In this document: piece by piece, positions 33,912 to 41,996 of the stretch
Layout of the letters: the number at the start of each line of letters is the position of its first letter
Numbering within the stretch: the first letter of the stretch is position 1
Notes under the pieces: model-generated
What the model saw: only the letters and a program-made list of their open reading frames with translations
Databases searched by the model: none
Told to the model about the DNA's origin: nothing
NCBI GenBank assembly: GCA_963811225.1
Contig: CAWEQO010000012.1
Span: 124,001-188,000 of the forward strand
Direction of reading: 5' to 3'
From: CAWEQO01 sp963811225
GTDB taxonomy: Bacteria; Chloroflexota; Anaerolineae; Anaerolineales; Anaerolineaceae
Length of the DNA: 64,000 nucleotides
Translations under genes and position numbers: made by a program

Positions 33912-34989
33912 CAGCACGCCCCGCAAAGACGGCTTCCGCATGCCAGGCGAGTTCGAACCGCACGCCGGAACCTGGATGCTGTGGCCTGAGCGCACCGATA
34001 ACTGGCGCTGGGGCGCCAAACCGGCGCAGAAAGCCTTCGCTGAGGTGGCCTTCGCCGTCGCCCGGTTTGAGCCGGTAACGATGGGCGTCTCGGCCGCACA
34101 GTTCCGCACGGCGCGTCACATACTGCCGCCCGCCGTTCGCGTCGTAGAACTATCTTACAACGATTCGTGGATGCGTGACTGCGGCCCCACCTTCGTCGTC
34201 AACGATCAGGGCCTGGTGCGCGGCATTGACTGGGACTTCAATGCCTGGGGCGGCCTGGAAGACGGCCTGTACTTCCCCTGGGACCTGGACGACCTGATGC
34301 CACGAAAGGTACTCGAAATCGAGCGCGTCGAACGTTACAAGGCGCCCCTGGTGCTGGAAGGCGGCTCGATCCACACCGACGGGCAGGGCACTTTGTTGAC
34401 CACTGCCGAATGCCTGCTCAATCCAAACCGCAATCCGCAGCTCTCCCAAGCCGAGATTGAAGGCTACCTGCAGGATTACCTGAATGTCGAGCAAATCATC
34501 TGGCTGCCGCAGGGTGTCTACAATGATGAGACTAACGGACACGTCGACAACATTTGCTGCTTCATCCGCCCGGGCGTGGTAGCCCTGACCTGGACCGACG
34601 ACAAAGACGATCCGCAGTACGAGATCTCGCGGGCGGCCTATGAATGCCTGAGCGCCGCCAGCGATGCGCGCGGACGCAAGCTGGAAATCCACAAGATCCA
34701 CCAGCCCAACCCGATCCACATCACCGAGGAAGAAAGCCAGGGCGTCGATCCGATCGAGGGCACCCTGCCGCGCCAGCCGGGCGACCGTCTGGCCGGGTCG
34801 TACATCAACTTCTATACCTGCAACGGCGGCATCGTCATGCCCACCTTCGACGATCCGAACGACCTGCCCGCCATGAGCGCACTGCAGAAGCTCTTCCCTG
34901 ATCGCACCGTCAGCGGCGTTCCTGCCAGAGAAATTCTGCTGGGCGGCGGCAACGTTCACTGCATCACTCAGCAGCAGCCGCGCGGCTGA
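33895..34989 (+). CDS. aguA: Agmatine deiminase
   Basis: The 364-aa guanidino-modifying enzyme carries DGFRMPGEFEPHAGTWMLWP near the start, the conserved NDSWMRDCGPTFVVND, HVDNICCFIRPG with the catalytic His, and the C-terminal GGGNVHCITQQ whose Cys is the nucleophile. It hydrolyses agmatine to N-carbamoylputrescine plus ammonia in the cytoplasm. Length matches the bacterial AguA family. The start inside the antiporter gene is preferred because the conserved TPRKDGFRMP segment needs it. The gene ends 10 bases before a strong bidirectional hairpin. Confidence 0.93.
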   Translation: MAQTINSTPRKDGFRMPGEFEPHAGTWMLWPERTDNWRWGAKPAQKAFAEVAFAVARFEPVTMGVSAAQFRTARHILPPAVRVVELSYNDSWMRDCGPTFVVNDQGLVRGIDWDFNAWGGLEDGLYFPWDLDDLMPRKVLEIERVERYKAPLVLEGGSIHTDGQGTLLTTAECLLNPNRNPQLSQAEIEGYLQDYLNVEQIIWLPQGVYNDETNGHVDNICCFIRPGVVALTWTDDKDDPQYEISRAAYECLSAASDARGRKLEIHKIHQPNPIHITEEESQGVDPIEGTLPRQPGDRLAGSYINFYTCNGGIVMPTFDDPNDLPAMSALQKLFPDRTVSGVPAREILLGGGNVHCITQQQPRG

Positions 34990-34998
34990 ACCTTTCAA

Positions 34999-35043
34999 GA
35001 ATCAAAAACTGCTGGAAGCAGTGCTTCCAGCAGTTTTTGATTC
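34999..35043. terminator. Bidirectional terminator, 22-bp perfect stem with 1-nt spacer
   Basis: Arms 34999-35020 and 35022-35043 are perfectly complementary around one central base. AAAAA and TTTTT runs lie inside the arms. The element sits between the stop of aguA and the stop of the convergent transporter gene and would terminate both. Confidence 0.85.
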
Positions 35044-35051
35044 CAACGAAA

Positions 35052-36599
35052 TCAGACGTACCGGGCGCGGATCTCGGCGCTGATGTAATCCAGCAGCGCT
35101 ACGGTGACGGCGATGAACCACACCGCAATACCGGCCGCCTGGTAATCCAGCAAGCGGATCCACTGCGCCAGCAGGAAGCCGATACCGCCGCCGCCTACGA
35201 AACCGATGATGGTGGACATACGGATGTTGATGTCCCAGCGGTAAATCGTGAACGAAACGAACGGCGGGATGATCTGCGGGACCACCGCATACATAACCGT
35301 CTGCAGCCAGTTGGCGCCGGTGGCATGGATGGCCTCGATCGGGCCCGAGTCAATCGATTCGATCGCCTCGGAATACAGTTTGCCCAGTGCCGCAATTGAG
35401 TGTAAGGTCAGCGCCAGGATGCCGGCAAACGGTCCCAGGCCGACCACAATGACGGCGATGATGGCCCAAATTAACGGCTCGATGGAGCGGATGATGTTCA
35501 GGATGGTGCGCGTGAGGTAGTAAATGCCCAACGTGATCGGCGAGGCGCTCATCAAGTTACGGGCCGCCAGGAAGCTGATCGGCACCGACAGGATGATGCC
35601 GAACAGGGTCGCCATCATGCCGATGAAAATCGTCTCGATCATACGCTCGATCGTCAAGATCAGTTCCTGGCTGGGCTGAGCCGCACCCACAGATGCCAGT
35701 TGGCGCCCCTGCACTTCCCACATTTGCGGTCCTTCACCAGAAGAAGGAGGAATGAGCCGGTAAGGCATGATTACGTCAATCTGGAAATTCCCCTGTGCGT
35801 CCGGCGTCACCGTTACATACTCGCCGCCCGCCCGCTGCCGGAAGCTGTTCCCGATTGGATCACGCCACCAGATTTCTACGGGCTTATTTGGCTCGAAGTT
35901 ATACCCTTTGAGCGTGAAAGGTGTGCCCGACGAGCCGCCCTGTTCGGACGGGTTGCCGCAGGTTGGATCGGCGACCAGGTAAGCCTCGCCTTCCAACGGT
36001 TGGGTTGGCGCGGGCGGATTGGGCCCGCAAGGAGCCTGGATATCGGCCGAAACGACCAGAATATCTTCCGGATAGGTGATGGCTCTCGGCCAAGGCCAGA
36101 GAACCTTCCCGAGTGCGGGACCAGCATCACTTGCTTGCGTCACAACAGTGACCGGGTTGATCTGGCCAATTTGCCAGCCAAGGCCAAAGAACAAGGCCAC
36201 TATGAGGATCATCAACAAGGCCGGGTTTCCACCCTTACGCCGGGAGATCATAAAGGCATCGTAAGCGACCCACAGATACATGATCGCGAACAGAATGGTC
36301 AAGAGAATTAACAATGGCTGAAGATGGAAGGCTTTGCTCACGATGTTCATGAAGCCCGTATCGCGCGGCGCGGCCAACACAAACCGCCACCACATCAAGC
36401 CGCCAATTGTAACGAAACTGACAAAAATCAGCAGGCCGCGCCGGAATGCGCCGGCCAGGATCTGCCCTAAACCAGGAAGAATGAGTGAGAAGATTGCCGC
36501 CAGCCAGTCGGGAACCAGGCTGCGCCGGTATCTAGGGCCGCCGCGCGGCGAGGGCTCTGGCGGTTTGCCCTGGTTGTCTGGGTTGTATAGTTCGCTCAT
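35052..36599 (-). CDS. phnE: PhnE-type ABC transporter permease with large N-terminal extension
   Basis: The C-terminal 250 residues are a PhnE-like permease with the inner-membrane loop around YSEAIESIDSGPIEAIHATGA and conserved ending GGGGIGFLLAQWIRLLDYQA. Ordinary PhnE proteins are about 260-290 aa; this one has 515. The added part holds about four helices, the first pair in a TM2-like arrangement (LILPGLGQILAGAFRRGLLI). An outside domain of about 120 residues follows with Ig-like features (GTPFTLKGYNFEPNKPVEIW). The start codon overlaps the ATPase stop. The extension may bind substrate or the receptor outside the membrane. Confidence 0.83.
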   Translation of the reverse strand: MSELYNPDNQGKPPEPSPRGGPRYRRSLVPDWLAAIFSLILPGLGQILAGAFRRGLLIFVSFVTIGGLMWWRFVLAAPRDTGFMNIVSKAFHLQPLLILLTILFAIMYLWVAYDAFMISRRKGGNPALLMILIVALFFGLGWQIGQINPVTVVTQASDAGPALGKVLWPWPRAITYPEDILVVSADIQAPCGPNPPAPTQPLEGEAYLVADPTCGNPSEQGGSSGTPFTLKGYNFEPNKPVEIWWRDPIGNSFRQRAGGEYVTVTPDAQGNFQIDVIMPYRLIPPSSGEGPQMWEVQGRQLASVGAAQPSQELILTIERMIETIFIGMMATLFGIILSVPISFLAARNLMSASPITLGIYYLTRTILNIIRSIEPLIWAIIAVIVVGLGPFAGILALTLHSIAALGKLYSEAIESIDSGPIEAIHATGANWLQTVMYAVVPQIIPPFVSFTIYRWDINIRMSTIIGFVGGGGIGFLLAQWIRLLDYQAAGIAVWFIAVTVALLDYISAEIRARYV

Positions 36600-37396
36600 T
36601 CCGCGCCTCCAGATCCAACGGTGCCTTCCAGGCCGGTGCCAACACGCTCAGCCTCTTCACCATAGATTTCCTTGAATTCCTCATCGGTCATGCGGCGGAT
36701 CTGCTCACGGGTGCCCTGGTACACCACCTCGCCGTCGCGCAAGCCGATTACGCTGCTGCCATAACGCTGGACAAGGTCGAGGTAGTGCAGGCTGACCATG
36801 ATCGTCAATCCATCCTCACGGTTCAAGCGTTCCAAATGTTGAAGAATGGAATGCGCCAGCACCGGGTCGAGGCTGGCAACAGGCTCGTCCGCCAGGATCA
36901 GCTCAGGCTCTTGCATCAGCGCCCGAGCAATCCCGACACGCTGCTGTTGGCCGCCGCTCAACTCGCGAGCGAGCTTATGCGCCTGGTCTCGGATTCCAAG
37001 ACGGTCTAACGCCTGGATTGCCAATTCTCTATCTTTCTGCGAGAAACGGCCAAGCGAGCTGCTCAAGGTTGGAGCGTAGCCAAGGCGACCAGAGAGAACG
37101 TTGGTCATTACGGTCGACCGGCGAACCAGGTTAAAGTGCTGGAAGATAAAACCGATTTTACGGCGAGCTTTTCGCAAATCTTCCCCTTTCAGTTGCGCCA
37201 GGTCAATTCCATTCCAGAGAATTTGCCCTTCGGTTGGGTCTACGAGACGATTGATGCAGCGCAGAAGGGTTGATTTTCCGGAACCACTGAGGCCGATGAC
37301 GACCAGGAATTCACCGTCCGGGACTTTGAAGCTGACATCCTTCAAGGCAACCGTACCGTCATCATATACTTTCCTAAGATGCTTTATTTCGAGCAT
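36596..37396 (-). CDS. phnC: PhnC-type ABC transporter ATPase
   Basis: The 266-aa ATPase has Walker A GLSGSGKST, Q-loop FIFQHFNLVRR, signature LSGGQQQRVGIARAL, Walker B LILADEPVASLDP and the switch His in VSLHYLDL. The sequence and length match PhnC, the energy-coupling subunit for phosphonate, phosphite or phosphate-ester importers. It overlaps phnE by 4 bases and follows the binding-protein gene after a small hairpin. Confidence 0.9.
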   Translation of the reverse strand: MLEIKHLRKVYDDGTVALKDVSFKVPDGEFLVVIGLSGSGKSTLLRCINRLVDPTEGQILWNGIDLAQLKGEDLRKARRKIGFIFQHFNLVRRSTVMTNVLSGRLGYAPTLSSSLGRFSQKDRELAIQALDRLGIRDQAHKLARELSGGQQQRVGIARALMQEPELILADEPVASLDPVLAHSILQHLERLNREDGLTIMVSLHYLDLVQRYGSSVIGLRDGEVVYQGTREQIRRMTDEEFKEIYGEEAERVGTGLEGTVGSGGAE

Positions 37397-37470
37397 GTTT
37401 GGTTTGTTTTACCTCCATCTTTCTATTGGGCCTTGCCGTCTATGCCGTAATTATAATTTATAAAGAAGAA

Positions 37471-37495
37471 AGCAAGGAGAAATGCTCTCCTTGCT
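37471..37495 (-). other. Hairpin between phnD and phnC
   Basis: AGCAAGGAGA (37471-37480) and TCTCCTTGCT (37486-37495) form a perfect 10-bp stem with a 5-base loop, 36 bases after the phnD stop. On the minus strand TTTCTTCTTT follows. It is probably a partial terminator or mRNA stabiliser that lets the binding protein be made in excess over the membrane parts. Confidence 0.6.
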
Positions 37496-37530
37496 CTCTA
37501 TCATTTCATCGATATTTTTGCTAAGAACTG

Positions 37531-38556
37531 TTACTGCAGTGATTGCACGTCGATACCGGCGGCATCGAGCACCTGGCGGAACTGATCGTAGAAGGTGTCA
37601 TCCACCTGCTGCAGGTCGGTCCACTGGTAGGCCACATTCAAAGCCTCTTTACCGGCGTCGGTCTGAGCGATATCCAGCAGAGCCTGAACGACCTGATCGC
37701 GCAGGTCCTGATCGAAGGACGGCACAAACTGAACGCCATCGTTCGGGATCGGGGCCGAAACGGAGATCACGGCTACCTTGTCCATCACGTCCGGGAACTG
37801 GTCCTCAACACGCGTGCGGGCATCTACGTAGGTAGAGCCGGCGTCGCAATCGCCATTGTAGACCGCTGCCACCACGGCGTCGTGTGAACCCGCGTCTACA
37901 ATCTGACCCAGGTCGGTGTCGGGGTTGATCCCAGCAGCTTTCATTTCAATGCTGGGGACGATCCAACCGCTGGTGCTCAAAGGATCAGGACGGCAGAAGG
38001 TCTTACCGGCCAAATCGGCGATCTCGGTGATGCCGCTGTCGGTTCGGGTGATAATTTGCCCGTTGTAGGTCGGGGCGCCGTTGCGGACAGACACCAGGGA
38101 GACATCCGCGCAGCCACGCTCGGAAGCGAGCAGGTAAGCGAAGGTCGCCAGGGAGGCCATTTGCGCCTTGGCCGGGTTCGAGCACATGGCTTCGATCACG
38201 CCTGCATATTCGGTCGCAACCAGCGGCTTGATGACCAGGCCGGTCTGATCGAAGACCATGCCGGCTACATCATCGAAACCAGTGACAACGCGCTCGGTCT
38301 CGCCAGAGGGGACGACTGCCCAAACGATCGGATTCTCTTCAGTACCAACTGTGGGGGCTGACGGGGCTTCTGTCGGCGGTACTTCCGTCGGAGCTGCTGT
38401 TGGAGCAGCAGTCGGCGGAGCCTGTGTGGGAGCGGCGGCAGGGGGCGATGTCGGCGCTTCGGTTGGCGCAGCGGCGGGTTGGCAGGCGCTTAGGGCCAGT
38501 ACGAGAATAACCAGCACCGCCAACACAACCATGTTGAAACGACTTTTTTGGTGCAT
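37531..38556 (-). CDS. phnD: PhnD-type phosphonate/phosphite-binding lipoprotein
   Basis: The 341-aa product has a lipoprotein signal ending LALSAC, then a linker of about 45 residues made almost only of Pro, Ala, Thr and Glu. The mature domain has WAVVPSGETERVVTGFDDV and the DPLSTSGWIVPSIEMKAAGI segment, where the STSG(W) loop matches the phosphonate-binding STSGxxxP motif of PhnD. GSHDAVVAAVYNGDCDAG is also family-typical. It would deliver an oxyanion or phosphonate to PhnE/PhnC. The exact ligand is not evident; no C-P lyase genes are in the window. Confidence 0.85.
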   Translation of the reverse strand: MHQKSRFNMVVLAVLVILVLALSACQPAAAPTEAPTSPPAAAPTQAPPTAAPTAAPTEVPPTEAPSAPTVGTEENPIVWAVVPSGETERVVTGFDDVAGMVFDQTGLVIKPLVATEYAGVIEAMCSNPAKAQMASLATFAYLLASERGCADVSLVSVRNGAPTYNGQIITRTDSGITEIADLAGKTFCRPDPLSTSGWIVPSIEMKAAGINPDTDLGQIVDAGSHDAVVAAVYNGDCDAGSTYVDARTRVEDQFPDVMDKVAVISVSAPIPNDGVQFVPSFDQDLRDQVVQALLDIAQTDAGKEALNVAYQWTDLQQVDDTFYDQFRQVLDAAGIDVQSLQ

Positions 38557-38657
38557 TTTCTTCTCCTTGTTACGAGAAATGTAGGCAAGGCAGTGATTAC
38601 CCCACCCTGCCTATTTATCGAACGGACAGATTCGGTTCAACCCGTCCTGTGTGAATG

Positions 38658-38686
38658 ATAATATCTTAAGTTTTCATTAATGGCAA
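38658..38686 (-). promoter_or_regulatory. Sigma-70-like promoter of the phnDCE operon
   Basis: On the minus strand TTGCCA (38681-38686) and TATTAT (38658-38663) are 17 bases apart. The leader of about 95 bases can fold two small hairpins, including AGGCAG/CTGCCT, before the AAGGAG ribosome site. Confidence 0.6.
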
Positions 38687-38703
38687 GTGAAACAAAGTCA
38701 GAA

Positions 38704-38732
38704 TTGACCAGATCGAACGAAAAGGATAAAAT
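38704..38732 (+). promoter_or_regulatory. Sigma-70-like promoter of fmdB
   Basis: TTGACC (38704-38709) and TAAAAT (38727-38732) are separated by 17 bases. The start of transcription would lie about 14 bases before the fmdB start codon, leaving room for the GGAGG ribosome site. Confidence 0.65.
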
Positions 38733-38752
38733 TAGGTTGGAGGATCCAAACC

Positions 38753-38977
38753 ATGCCGATTTATGAATACGTGTGCAAAACCTGCGGGCATCAGTTCGAG
38801 TCGCTGCGTTCGATGAAAGACGCCGACAGCCCCATCGAGTGCCGCAAATGCCAGAGCAGCGACACCAAACGAGCTTTATCCGTTTGCTACGCTCAGAGCG
38901 ACGGGCGCTCCGTCACTGCCGGCTCGGGCGGCTGCGGCGGTTGCAGCGGAGGTTCATGCGCATCCTGTGCTCATTAA
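38753..38977 (+). CDS. FmdB-family zinc-ribbon protein
   Basis: The 74-aa protein starts MPIYEYVCKTCGHQFESLRS and has a second CRKC pair, giving the CxxC...CxxC zinc ribbon of the FmdB/CxxC-CxxC-SSSS family (PF09723). The C-terminus is a Gly/Cys-rich tail (GGCGGCSGGSCASCAH), common in this family. It is probably a small regulatory or metal-binding protein; its cellular role is not established. A GGAGG ribosome site and a good promoter precede it. Confidence 0.85.
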   Translation: MPIYEYVCKTCGHQFESLRSMKDADSPIECRKCQSSDTKRALSVCYAQSDGRSVTAGSGGCGGCSGGSCASCAH

Positions 38978-38984
38978 AGGTGAT

Positions 38985-39860
38985 ATGAAATCTTTCCAGG
39001 GAAAGTTCGCTTTCATTACCGGCGGCTCCAGCGGCATCGGCCGCTCGCTGGCTGAGGAACTGGCGCGTCGGGGTGCGTCTGTATGGATCGCCGCCCGCCA
39101 TGAAAACCTGCTCCAGCAGGCGCTCGAACGGATCGAAGCAGCCAGGGTCAATGCCGCCCAATCTTTCGGTTCGCTTTGTGTTGATGTCTCCGACCAGGAA
39201 GGTGTTAACCAGGCGCTGAGCAAATTTGTGCAAGAGGTGGGCGTTCCCGACCTGGTGATCAACTCCGCCGGTGTGGCCCATCCCGGGCAGGTTGAAGAGC
39301 TGCCCCTGGACATCTTCCGCTGGAACATGGAAGTCAACTATTTCGGCACGGTCTACGTCACGAAGGCATTTCTGCCCGGGATGATCGCCCGCGGCTCGGG
39401 CCATATCGTCAACATTTCATCGGTTGCCGGGATATTGGGCGTCTACGGCTATACCGCCTACGGGGCCTCCAAATACGCCGTGAACGGTTTCTCAGACGTG
39501 CTGCGCGCCGAGCTGAAACCCCTTGGTGTCCAGGTCAGTATCGCCTTCCCCGCCGACGTGGACACCCCCCAACTGGCATACGAAAACCGGTTCAAGCCGG
39601 CGGTGACCAAAGAATTAAACGGCAGCGGAGGTCTGATGACCCCCGATGCCGTCGCCAAGTCAATTCTCAAAGGCGTTCAGCGCAACCACTACATCATTAC
39701 CCCCGGTTTGCAAAGCACGCTCTTCTATTACTTAGTGCATTTCACCGGCAACCTGATCTACTCGGTGATGGACCTCCTCGTCGCGCAGGCGATGCGCAAG
39801 AACGGGAGTCCCAAACACAATCCCGGCCATCAGAACGGATCCGATCCAAATCAGGTCTGA
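38985..39860 (+). CDS. Short-chain dehydrogenase/reductase, 3-ketosphinganine reductase-like
   Basis: The 291-aa SDR has the cofactor motif TGGSSGIGRSLAEELARRG, the NSAG strand, the catalytic Ser in NISSVAG and the YGASK tetrad. The C-terminal extension after residue 230, with a hydrophobic segment (LFYYLVHFTGNLIYSVMDLL), resembles 3-dehydrosphinganine reductases. A lipid ketone substrate is therefore plausible but unproven. The ATG with AAAGG just upstream is used, 7 bases after the fmdB stop. The last 129 bases overlap the convergent ctaA gene. Confidence 0.82.
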   Translation: MKSFQGKFAFITGGSSGIGRSLAEELARRGASVWIAARHENLLQQALERIEAARVNAAQSFGSLCVDVSDQEGVNQALSKFVQEVGVPDLVINSAGVAHPGQVEELPLDIFRWNMEVNYFGTVYVTKAFLPGMIARGSGHIVNISSVAGILGVYGYTAYGASKYAVNGFSDVLRAELKPLGVQVSIAFPADVDTPQLAYENRFKPAVTKELNGSGGLMTPDAVAKSILKGVQRNHYIITPGLQSTLFYYLVHFTGNLIYSVMDLLVAQAMRKNGSPKHNPGHQNGSDPNQV

Positions 39861-40712
39861 TGTCAGCAAGTGCAGCAGTTGGATTGGCACCGGGGCCAGC
39901 AAGGCCACGTTGACCACGCCGATCGCCAGCTGCACCACGAACACCCCAATCACAAACAGGGTTACGTTCTTAAGATGCGCAGCTGAAAAATTGCTCCGCA
40001 GCCAGGTCGCAAACCCGGCGATGTAGACACCCATGCTAATTGCCAGGAAGGGATGGATCACCCGCAGGCGGATCAAGAGGTGGGACGCAGGCGACAGATC
40101 TTGCTGCAGCGCTTCTTCCAGGGTCGCCGAGGGAAAGAGTGTGTCTCCCAAGGCAGCGACCGCTCCAGTAGCGCCCAGCACCAGCAGCCCAAACAGGCCC
40201 AGCAGCAGCAGCGTGTTTTCTCTGCCGTGCCAGATCAGGCGCTCCGGCGCTCCGGTCGTTGCCCACCATGCAGTCAAGCTGAGCGCGCCGAGCAGCAAGA
40301 AGGTGTTGATCAGGTGGGTAATCATCGCCAGCGCCCGATAGCCTGAGGGGTTATCGGCCACCAACCCAAACAGCACCAACCCTGCCCCCACCAGCGCCTC
40401 AGTGATGGTGAAGAACAGCACCAAGGAAGCGCTCCGGCGGATGGCGTGGCGGCGCGGGTAAACCCGCCAGGCCCATACGAACACTGCCACCGCCAACAGC
40501 AGCACCAGCCCGCTTGACAGGCGGTGTGAGAACTCGATTAGCGTTTCGATTTGCGGCGCGCGCGGGATCACCTCGCCCTGACAGGTGGGCCAGTGCGCCC
40601 CGCAGCCCGCGCCCGAGCCTGTGGCGCGCACGTACGCACCCCAAGCGATGACAGCCAGGTTATATACCAGCACGATCCAGGCAAAGTTGCGGAAACCTTT
40701 TCTAACGGCCAT
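39732..40712 (-). CDS. ctaA: Heme A synthase (COX15/CtaA)
   Basis: The 326-aa membrane protein has eight hydrophobic helices. The four heme-ligand histidines are in IEFSHRLSSG, MITHLINTFL, RVIHPFLAIS and LLHLLTSDLI, and a cysteine pair lies in the first external loop (GAGCGAHWPTCQG), as in Bacillus-type CtaA. It oxidises heme O to heme A for aa3-type cytochrome oxidases, so the organism probably respires oxygen at least at times. The start has an AAAGGA site 5 bases upstream. The 3' end overlaps the SDR gene antisense over 129 bases. Confidence 0.9.
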   Translation of the reverse strand: MAVRKGFRNFAWIVLVYNLAVIAWGAYVRATGSGAGCGAHWPTCQGEVIPRAPQIETLIEFSHRLSSGLVLLLAVAVFVWAWRVYPRRHAIRRSASLVLFFTITEALVGAGLVLFGLVADNPSGYRALAMITHLINTFLLLGALSLTAWWATTGAPERLIWHGRENTLLLLGLFGLLVLGATGAVAALGDTLFPSATLEEALQQDLSPASHLLIRLRVIHPFLAISMGVYIAGFATWLRSNFSAAHLKNVTLFVIGVFVVQLAIGVVNVALLAPVPIQLLHLLTSDLIWIGSVLMAGIVFGTPVLAHRLRDEEVHHRVDQVAGEMH

Positions 40713-41065
40713 TCCGATCCTTTCTATGTTCACCCCAATCAATTTATTTTAGCGTATATCTTTGTCATTCTGCAATCTTTAAAGAATGATTACAGCGGGT
40801 GATGTCGCATCACCCAAAATAACCATCCAATGGAACCGAAAGACGATCTCTAAGACCCTTCCTTTGTCAGGACGATATTGCTATACAGACTTTGAAAGAA
40901 CCTGCGCTCTAAAAAAAGAGCTTCAAATCCCAAACCAATACTCCAGTGGGGGCCTTCTCATGACGTTTCTCTGTCAAACTCCATCCGAACATCCCGGTGA
41001 CCCGCATATGGCCTTATGTTATACTAACTTCGTCGTACTTTCTCTCATAATAGGACGAGGAGCAT
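40713..41065. other. Intergenic region between divergent ctaA and argF
   Basis: About 350 bases hold no convincing gene. A perfect hairpin GGGTGATG-TCG-CATCACCC lies at 40797-40815. A likely argF promoter is GTGACC (40997-41002), 17 bases, TATACT (41020-41025), which leaves a leader of about 35 bases ending in a GAGGAG ribosome site. I did not find a convincing ARG-box palindrome. Confidence 0.5.
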
Positions 41066-41995
41066 ATGAAAAAGGATTTCATTGCTGTAGCAGACTATTC
41101 CCCACAGGAACTACAGGATATCCTGGATCTGTCGATCCGGCTCAAACAAGAGCGCAAGCAAAATGGTGAAAACCAGCCGCTGCTGAAGGGAAAGGTTCTG
41201 GCAATGGTGTTCCAGAAACCGAGCCTGCGCACTCGCGTCAGCTTTGATATGGCCATGCGCCATCTTGGTGGCGACGCCCTGTATCTATCCCCTCAGGAGA
41301 TCGGTCTGGGGCAGCGCGAGTCGATTGCCGATGTGGCCCGGGTTCTTTCCGGCTACGTTGACGCCATCATGGCACGCGTCTTCTCCCATGACCACGTTGT
41401 CGAGCTGGCCCATTGGGCGAGCGTTCCAGTCATCAACGGCCTGAGCGACTACAACCATCCCTGTCAGGCGATGGCGGACGCCCTCACCATCCGGGAGCGC
41501 TTCGGCCGTATCCAGGGCTTGAACGTCGCTTACATCGGCGATGGCAACAACGTGGCCGTCTCACTGATGTACGTTCTGACCAAGCTGGGCGGCAGCTTCA
41601 GCATCGCCTCCCCAGAGGGGTACATCATCCCCGAGGAAACCGTCGATTTGGCAAAGACATTTGCCGAAGCCAGCGGCAGCCACATCGACCTGTATCGCGA
41701 TCCGCACGCGGCAGTCAAAAATGCCGACGTCATCTACACCGACACCTGGACCAGCATGGGGCAGGAAGCCGAAGCCCAGCGGCGGGCGGATGTGTTCCCG
41801 CCGTATCAGGTGAACAACCGGCTGGTATCCGAAGCCAATAACGATGCCATTGTCATGCACTGCCTGCCGGCGCATCGCGGCCAGGAACTGACCGATGAGG
41901 TCGCCGATGGCCCCCATTCTGTGATCTTCCAACAGGCTGAAAACCGGATGCACGCTCAAAAGGGCATCCTGGCTTACCTGTTCGGAAAGGGATAA
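41066..41995 (+). CDS. argF: Ornithine carbamoyltransferase
   Basis: The 309-aa enzyme has the carbamoyl-phosphate loop KPSLRTRVSF, the HPCQ motif, the ornithine-side DGNNVAVSLM and the closing HCLPAHRGQELTDE. These distinguish it from the putrescine enzyme at 31433, which has STRTR and HPTQ. It makes citrulline from ornithine and carbamoyl phosphate. One base separates its stop from the rocD start, so ornithine is shared between citrulline formation and transamination. A GAGGAG site fixes the start. Confidence 0.92.
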   Translation: MKKDFIAVADYSPQELQDILDLSIRLKQERKQNGENQPLLKGKVLAMVFQKPSLRTRVSFDMAMRHLGGDALYLSPQEIGLGQRESIADVARVLSGYVDAIMARVFSHDHVVELAHWASVPVINGLSDYNHPCQAMADALTIRERFGRIQGLNVAYIGDGNNVAVSLMYVLTKLGGSFSIASPEGYIIPEETVDLAKTFAEASGSHIDLYRDPHAAVKNADVIYTDTWTSMGQEAEAQRRADVFPPYQVNNRLVSEANNDAIVMHCLPAHRGQELTDEVADGPHSVIFQQAENRMHAQKGILAYLFGKG

Positions 41996-41996
41996 T

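Noticed and set aside
40786..41169. Plus-strand frame of 127 codons running into argF
   Set aside because: It overlaps the argF start in another frame, has no ribosome site and contains no motif. The region is better explained as a promoter.
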